Under the pieces are notes generated by a model. The model was not told the origin of the DNA, did no database searches, and worked only from the letters and a program-made list of their open reading frames with translations. The translations under genes were made by a program, and so were the position numbers. From Flavobacteriales bacterium UBA1958 (GTDB lineage Bacteria > Bacteroidota > Bacteroidia > Flavobacteriales_D > Sanyastnellaceae): 19,396 bases of DNA. The stretch spans positions 28,290 through 47,685 of the forward strand of contig DDEI01000069.1 of assembly GCA_002336675.1 (NCBI GenBank), in the 5' to 3' direction. Shown here one piece after another: positions 15,245-19,396 of this stretch. How positions within the stretch are numbered: the stretch's first letter is position 1; every line of letters starts with the position of its first letter.

Positions 15245-16593
15245 AGATATTAAGGTATATCGCTATCCTGAGCATATTATTCTCTTGCGGTTCTAGAAAT
15301 ACAATCACAGAAACATATATAGGCCAGAACTCCAGGCCTGAATGGGTATTCAGCAGACCTATTGATGGGAGTTATTTCATCGGTATAGGGAGCTCGAATA
15401 AAAAAGCTCATCTTACTGACTATTCTCTAGTAGCTAAAAAAAATGCATTGACAGATATGAGCTCTGAAATCACTGTGAATGTCTCAGGAGAATCCTTTTA
15501 TCATACTATAGATAACAACTTCGATTATTCTGAGGAATTCCAAAGCATGGTTCGTTCAACTTTTAAGGAAGAAATTACCGACTATGAAATTGTAGATTCC
15601 TGGGAGAATGAAAACGAATTCTGGATATTTACACGAATCTCAAAGTCCGAGCACGTAAGGCTTAAAAATCTTAAAAAGACAAAAGTTCTAGATCAATCTT
15701 ACGCCAATTACAAAACAGGCTTAACTTATAAAACTGAGGGGAAATTAACCGATGCACTAGATTTGTTTAGTAAAGGATTACTGAATATGAAAGAGTATTG
15801 GTCTGAGAACAACTTATATTTAGCAGGAAACGAAAACCTCTTTTTAGATAACGCTCTCTATGAGCAAATCAGAAAAATTTGTTCTGAATTAGAATTAATC
15901 TCAAGTGAAAACACCTTCAACCTCAGCTATAAAAATGGCTTTTCAAACTCCGTTTCTATAGCCGTAAAAAATCAAGAATACTTCATTCCCAATCTTCCTG
16001 TATTTTATAAATTTACCAACAGACCTTACGCCAGAGAAAAAAAACTCTACACTAATCCAGATGGGATAATCAATATTTTTGGAGAAAACTTCACAGAAGA
16101 TACTAGAAATTTCGAACTGAAAATTTGGGTTGATTATGATGAACTTTTTAAAAATGATTCTTCTCCCGAAATAAGTGAACTGTTAACCGCAGGGATAAAT
16201 AATAAAATGCTTAATATTCCTGCTAGGATTATTATGCCTTCAATTTATTTGAGAACAAATTCTCAGACAAACCCATTAACAGAATCTTTTAAAAATGAAC
16301 TTCTAAAAAAAGGGTTCATTATTTCCACATCTGAACTAAATGCCGACTTAGATGTGATTCTAAATTACCAAATAAATGAAGGTGGAACAGCTCAAGGTTT
16401 TCATGTAGTTCTTTTAGATCTCACAATAACTATAGAAGACCATGAGAGCCATAGACAATTATTCTCTGATAGCTATACCAATATCAAAGGCATTCACATG
16501 AATACAAATGGCGCTGAAGGTGACGCTGTGAAAAACGCTGTGAAAAAAATAAAAAAAGAACTTGTACCTAAACTCATGGATGTCTTGCTATAA
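15241..16593 (+). CDS. long LPP20-like lipoprotein
   Basis: Predicted lipoprotein of 450 aa with signal MKILRYIAILSILFSC and lipidated Cys16. Residues about 30-140 look like the LPP20 domain: RPEWVFSRPIDGSYFIGIGSS, then AKKNALTDMSSEITVNVSGESFYH, a long helix with regular alanines, and DSWENENEFWIFTRISKSEH. A central helical segment (YKTGLTYKTEGKLTDALDLFSKGLLNMKEYW) resembles one TPR. The C-terminal part (about 220-450) is mostly beta-like and ends with a second conserved-looking block (LDVILNYQINEGGTAQGFHVVLLDLTITIEDHESHRQLFSDSYTNIKG) that I cannot assign. LPP20 domains occur in Helicobacter lipoprotein LPP20 and in Vibrio FlgP. Overlap by ATGA with the CsgG-like gene suggests that the two proteins act together. 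Confidence 0.8.
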   Translation: MKILRYIAILSILFSCGSRNTITETYIGQNSRPEWVFSRPIDGSYFIGIGSSNKKAHLTDYSLVAKKNALTDMSSEITVNVSGESFYHTIDNNFDYSEEFQSMVRSTFKEEITDYEIVDSWENENEFWIFTRISKSEHVRLKNLKKTKVLDQSYANYKTGLTYKTEGKLTDALDLFSKGLLNMKEYWSENNLYLAGNENLFLDNALYEQIRKICSELELISSENTFNLSYKNGFSNSVSIAVKNQEYFIPNLPVFYKFTNRPYAREKKLYTNPDGIINIFGENFTEDTRNFELKIWVDYDELFKNDSSPEISELLTAGINNKMLNIPARIIMPSIYLRTNSQTNPLTESFKNELLKKGFIISTSELNADLDVILNYQINEGGTAQGFHVVLLDLTITIEDHESHRQLFSDSYTNIKGIHMNTNGAEGDAVKNAVKKIKKELVPKLMDVLL

Positions 16594-16600
16594 GACAGAC

Positions 16601-16619
16601 TTTTGGCACAGTTTATGAA
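16601..16619 (+). promoter_or_regulatory. sigma-54-like element before the short LPP20-like gene
   Basis: TTTTGGCACAGTTTATGAA matches the element at 13757-13775 at 14 of 19 positions without gaps, including the first nine bases and the final GAA. GG lies 47 bp before the ATG at 16652, nearly the same distance as in the first unit (50 bp). As there, the -12 box has GA rather than GC. No TAnnTTTG element is seen in this 58-bp gap. Confidence 0.38.
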
Positions 16620-16651
16620 ATTAAAAATCAAACTAACAAAATCATATTGAA

Positions 16652-17236
16652 ATGAAAACATTACAAAAATCCATTTTAGCAGCTGCACTAATCCTAGGAA
16701 TAGGTGTGACATTCACAAGTTGTAAGAAAAAACCAATCGAAAAGACTCCTAAAGGAGAGGTGACAATTGTAGAGAAATGTACCGGCCAACAATACTTTTC
16801 GGATAAAAATACATTTAGAGCTACTGCCACTGGCGAAAGCATGGATCGAGAGACCGCTAAGAAAAAAGCTCGATCAAATGCCAATGCTGAACTCGCTAAA
16901 ACCATTAAAGTTACTATGAAAATAGTAGGTGATAATTATGTTAATTCCTCGGAGTTTAATAATAAGGAGGAAGTAACCGAGACATTTAATGAAATGTCCA
17001 GAACAGTAGTAGATCAGGAACTTCAAGGAGCGATGAAAATATGTGATGAGTTAACTCAAAACACAGCTACTGGAAATTACGTAGCTTATATAGCTATTGA
17101 ATTAAGCGGAACTAAGCTTGCTGATTCATACAACGATAAACTTTCAAAAGATGAAAGAATTAAAGTAGAATACAATTACGAGAAGTTCAAAGAAACTTTC
17201 GAAGAAGAAATGAGAAAATTAGAGGAGCAGAACTAA
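16652..17236 (+). CDS. short LPP20-like lipoprotein
   Basis: Predicted lipoprotein of 194 aa: signal MKTLQKSILAAALILGIGVTFTSC, lipidated Cys24, followed by basic KKK. Residues about 45-160 are LPP20-like: FRATATGESMDRETAKKKARSNANAELAKTIKVTMKI, the same A..A..nA..el...i pattern as in the preceding protein, then YVAYIAIELSG. The last 40 residues are highly charged (SKDERIKVEYNYEKFKETFEEEMRKLEEQN), probably a helix or coiled coil. It has its own upstream element and is closed by a strong terminator 26 bp after the stop. Three lipoproteins with related domains next to each other point to one envelope complex; the function itself is unknown. Confidence 0.82.
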   Translation: MKTLQKSILAAALILGIGVTFTSCKKKPIEKTPKGEVTIVEKCTGQQYFSDKNTFRATATGESMDRETAKKKARSNANAELAKTIKVTMKIVGDNYVNSSEFNNKEEVTETFNEMSRTVVDQELQGAMKICDELTQNTATGNYVAYIAIELSGTKLADSYNDKLSKDERIKVEYNYEKFKETFEEEMRKLEEQN

Positions 17237-17261
17237 TTTCAAAATTTCCTTTCAATTATTT

Positions 17262-17290
17262 AAACCGTCTCTCAGAAGAGGCGGTTTTTT
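17262..17290 (+). terminator. intrinsic terminator closing the lipoprotein cluster
   Basis: AAACCGTCTCT and AGAGGCGGTTT form an 11-bp stem with one T-G wobble and a CAGA tetraloop, continuing into a T-run. It lies 26 bp after the short LPP20-like gene and before the secreted repeat protein, so those are separate transcripts. Confidence 0.92.
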
Positions 17291-17315
17291 ATTCCAAATA
17301 TTATTTAGTATTTGT

Positions 17316-17323
17316 TATCTTCG
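17316..17323 (+). promoter_or_regulatory. candidate -7 element of the secreted repeat protein gene
   Basis: TATCTTCG is one base off TAnnTTTG and ends 18 bp before the ATG at 17342. No clear TTG is seen at -33, so support is partial. Confidence 0.3.
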
Positions 17324-17341
17324 TAAGGACAACTATAACCA

Positions 17342-19396
17342 ATGAGCATAAGACTAAAGGCGATAAAAAAGATTTTTTCAACACTAATTCTTTTATTTAC
17401 TAATTTCTATGCTTACTCTCAGGTTTACGGAGAAGAATTAATCTCATTTGATTTCAGCAATGGAATCCCTGAGAACTGGGAAAGGTCGTCTGAATCAGGA
17501 ATTGGACTCTGGGAATACCGTGGACCGTTCACTACTCCTGATAACACTGTGGCGAGTAGAGGAAGTTGTGGCGGGCAGTCTGAACCTTTAGAAAGCACTA
17601 CAACCGAAAACGGCTTTGTTATTTTTGATTCTAATTACTGGGATGACGAAATAGGTCCATGCGGAAACATAGGATCAGGAATTGACCCGGGACCGCATAA
17701 TGCAGACCTCACAACCTCATCGCTAGATTTTACTAACGAAAACTCCTTGGTGCTTACTTTTCAGCAACAATACAAAAACTACCAGGGCGCCACTTCGGTT
17801 TCCATAAGTATTGATGGCGGAAACAGCTACACATCTATTATAGAAAACAGCGCTCAAGTAGGTTTTTACTCCGGAGATTTAAGTTTTGCGTCAGTAAACA
17901 TATCTGCCATAGCAGCTAACCAACCTGACGTAAAAATAAGATTTCACTTTGAAGGTCTCTACTACTATTGGATGTTAGATGATATAGTCATTTATAAACC
18001 AAATAATAATGACATATTTATGCCTGAAGCTCGTTATACAGGATTCGACTTCAATCAAGGGTTTAGCGGAATAGAGAAGATGGAATATAGTATTTACCCT
18101 AGAACTATGATTTCTCCTTTTCAGTTTCACGCTGATGCTCTGAACATCGGTAACAATACCCAAACAGCTGTTACATTAACAGCGAAAATATTCAATCAAT
18201 CGGAAGAACAATTAGCCGTATTAAGCTCTATACCTACGTCTATTCCTGCTGGTGAATCCAGCATACTAGCTACCGAAGAATATCTTCCGAGTGATATCCT
18301 CGGCTCTTACAATATAGAATTTCAGATAGATCAAGCAGAAGAGGATGAGGATGAGGAGAATAATTTTTCTTCTAAGTCTTATAAAATGTCGGAACACACG
18401 TTTGCCCGTGATAAATACGAAATGGATGGGGAGTTTACTCCAGCCAATCAGTTTACGGAAAGTCATTTTGAATTAGGGAATTACTTTGAAGGAATCATAA
18501 CTGAACCTCTTAAATGCACTAGTATCTCAGTGGCGTTTTCCGAAAATTCATCTGTAGGAGCAACGACAAATGGATTAATATTAAACCTACTCAGAGATAG
18601 TGTTTTGGCAGAAACCCTCCCCTATGAAATAAACCAATGGGATTTGAACCAAGTCGGAGAAGCCAAGTTCGTAACGTTACAATTGATAGAACCTTATTTA
18701 ATAACAGACACAATGTTCCTAGCTTCTTTGAGTTCATTTCAAGAAAATGGATTAGTACGAATAGCTACTAGCGGAATATCTCCAGCTCAAACTACTATCA
18801 TCGAATATCCTTCTGAAAATGCCATTTTCTATACGTTGACCACACCAATGATTCGAGTTAACATATTTCCATTAAGTTCGATGCCTGGGTGCACAAATTT
18901 TTCTGCATTAAATTTCGACCCTTTAGCAGACATTGATGATGGATCCTGCCGAATAGCTGGCTGCACCAATCAACTTTACCCAAATTTTGATTCACTAGCT
19001 AATTTTGATAATGGTAGCTGTGAAATGATCGGCTGTACTGATTCAGTGGCGTGTAATTTCAATTCTTCTGCTAATACTGATGATGATTCTTGTATTTTAC
19101 CAGTAGGTTGTGATACCTGTTCAGGTGAAACAGATGGTACAGGTGCAGTAATTAATAATGATGCAGATGGTGATGGAATTTGTGATTCGTATGAAATAGC
19201 AGGTTGTACAGATAATACAGCTTGTAATTATGATGAATTTAACGTAATAACAGATGATGGTCCTTGTATTTTCCCAGTAGGTTGTGACACTTGTTCTGGC
19301 AACCCTATTGATGGAACAGGTTTTGTAGTTGACAACGATACAGATGGTGATGGAATATGTAATGATGATGAAGTATTAGGTTGTCAGGATTCAACG
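17342..19396 (+). CDS. large secreted Cys/Asp-rich repeat protein, 5' part
   Basis: First 685 codons of a gene that runs off the right edge; the frame is open throughout. A signal peptide (MSIRLKAIKKIFSTLILLFTNFYAYSQ) leads into a jelly-roll, MAM-like domain at about 30-220: LWEYRGPFTTPDN, LTTSSLDFTNENSLVLTFQQQYKNYQG, SISIDGGNSYTSI and the closing YYYWMLDDIVIY. Residues about 260-340 look like an Ig-like adhesion module (ADALNIGNNTQTAVTLTAKIFN...EEDEDEENNF). After an unassigned part, from residue 516 come repeats of the type GCTDSVACNFNSSANTDDDSC, with DADGDGIC segments like thrombospondin type-3 calcium sites. Such proteins in marine flavobacteria usually end in a type IX secretion sorting domain, which would lie outside the window. 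Probably a cell-surface or released adhesin or enzyme; no catalytic motif was recognised. Confidence 0.9.
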   Translation, partial: MSIRLKAIKKIFSTLILLFTNFYAYSQVYGEELISFDFSNGIPENWERSSESGIGLWEYRGPFTTPDNTVASRGSCGGQSEPLESTTTENGFVIFDSNYWDDEIGPCGNIGSGIDPGPHNADLTTSSLDFTNENSLVLTFQQQYKNYQGATSVSISIDGGNSYTSIIENSAQVGFYSGDLSFASVNISAIAANQPDVKIRFHFEGLYYYWMLDDIVIYKPNNNDIFMPEARYTGFDFNQGFSGIEKMEYSIYPRTMISPFQFHADALNIGNNTQTAVTLTAKIFNQSEEQLAVLSSIPTSIPAGESSILATEEYLPSDILGSYNIEFQIDQAEEDEDEENNFSSKSYKMSEHTFARDKYEMDGEFTPANQFTESHFELGNYFEGIITEPLKCTSISVAFSENSSVGATTNGLILNLLRDSVLAETLPYEINQWDLNQVGEAKFVTLQLIEPYLITDTMFLASLSSFQENGLVRIATSGISPAQTTIIEYPSENAIFYTLTTPMIRVNIFPLSSMPGCTNFSALNFDPLADIDDGSCRIAGCTNQLYPNFDSLANFDNGSCEMIGCTDSVACNFNSSANTDDDSCILPVGCDTCSGETDGTGAVINNDADGDGICDSYEIAGCTDNTACNYDEFNVITDDGPCIFPVGCDTCSGNPIDGTGFVVDNDTDGDGICNDDEVLGCQDST
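18887..19396 (+). repeat. in-frame Cys/Asp-rich repeat array, continuing past the window
   Basis: Units start at GC(T/Q) codons at 18887, 18959, 19031, 19202 and 19379. The first two units are 72 bp (24 aa: GCTNxx...NFDxLAxxDxGSC); the next are 171 and 177 bp because each gains a PVGCDTCSG...DGTG...DxDGDGIC insertion. The long units resemble each other at DNA level (for example CCAGTAGGTTGTGA and ACAGATGGTGATGGAAT, the latter partly shared) and favour GGT, GAT and TGT codons, unlike the earlier part of the gene, which suggests recent duplication. Confidence 0.85.

Noticed and set aside
16642..16905. 87-aa minus-strand frame opposite the short LPP20-like gene
   Set aside because: Antisense to a well-supported lipoprotein gene with clear signal and terminator; composition is that of a shadow frame.
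13811..17236. Calling the lipoprotein cluster a flagellar (flgO/flgP/flgT) or curli (csgG) locus
   Set aside because: Only domain-level resemblance; no flagellar, CsgA/B/E/F or other partner gene is present, so no such gene symbols are given.

Overview
The window is low-GC DNA from a Bacteroidota bacterium, most likely a free-living or marine member of the Flavobacteriales. The evidence is: a bacillithiol deacetylase, a mutL / rhomboid / rhomboid / exonuclease-phosphatase gene order that I recall from that group, a long plant/cyanobacterial-type IspH, a Cys-rich repeat surface protein of the marine-flavobacterial kind, and -7 elements resembling TAnnTTTG. No tRNA, rRNA, CRISPR array, insertion sequence or phage gene was seen.

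Layout. 1-323: 3' part of an AlkB-type DNA/RNA dealkylase. 426-3089 (+): panB (pantothenate synthesis), overlapped by an RluA-family pseudouridine synthase, then trxB and a clear terminator. 3164-3877 (+): exported VanY-like peptidase, converging on bshB1 and a thiol peroxidase (3883-5202, -). 5303-10132 (-): a tightly packed run of a small membrane protein, mutL, two rhomboid proteases and a membrane-anchored endonuclease/exonuclease/phosphatase protein. 10217-11437 (-): ispH with its own terminator. 11438-11819: a 382-bp gap with no gene I can support. 11820-13663 (-): a saccharopine-dehydrogenase-like enzyme coupled to a small exported protein with a GTG start.

13811-17290 (+): the most interesting part. 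Three predicted lipoproteins lie together: a TPR plus CsgG-like protein, a long LPP20-like protein and a short LPP20-like protein, closed by a terminator. Their two transcription units are preceded by near-matching elements (TTTTGGCAC-N7-GAA) at almost the same distance from the start codons, resembling sigma-54 promoters. CsgG-like and LPP20 domains occur together in the FlgO/FlgP/FlgT and curli outer-membrane systems, but no flagellar or curli gene is present here, so this may be a separate envelope assembly.

17342 to the window end (+): the first 685 codons of a secreted protein with a jelly-roll-like N-terminal domain and an expanding array of Cys/Asp-rich, calcium-binding-like repeats. 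It runs off the right edge and is possibly a type IX secretion substrate.

Most assignments are from recognised motifs read by eye; no database search was possible. Promoter calls are pattern matches only.
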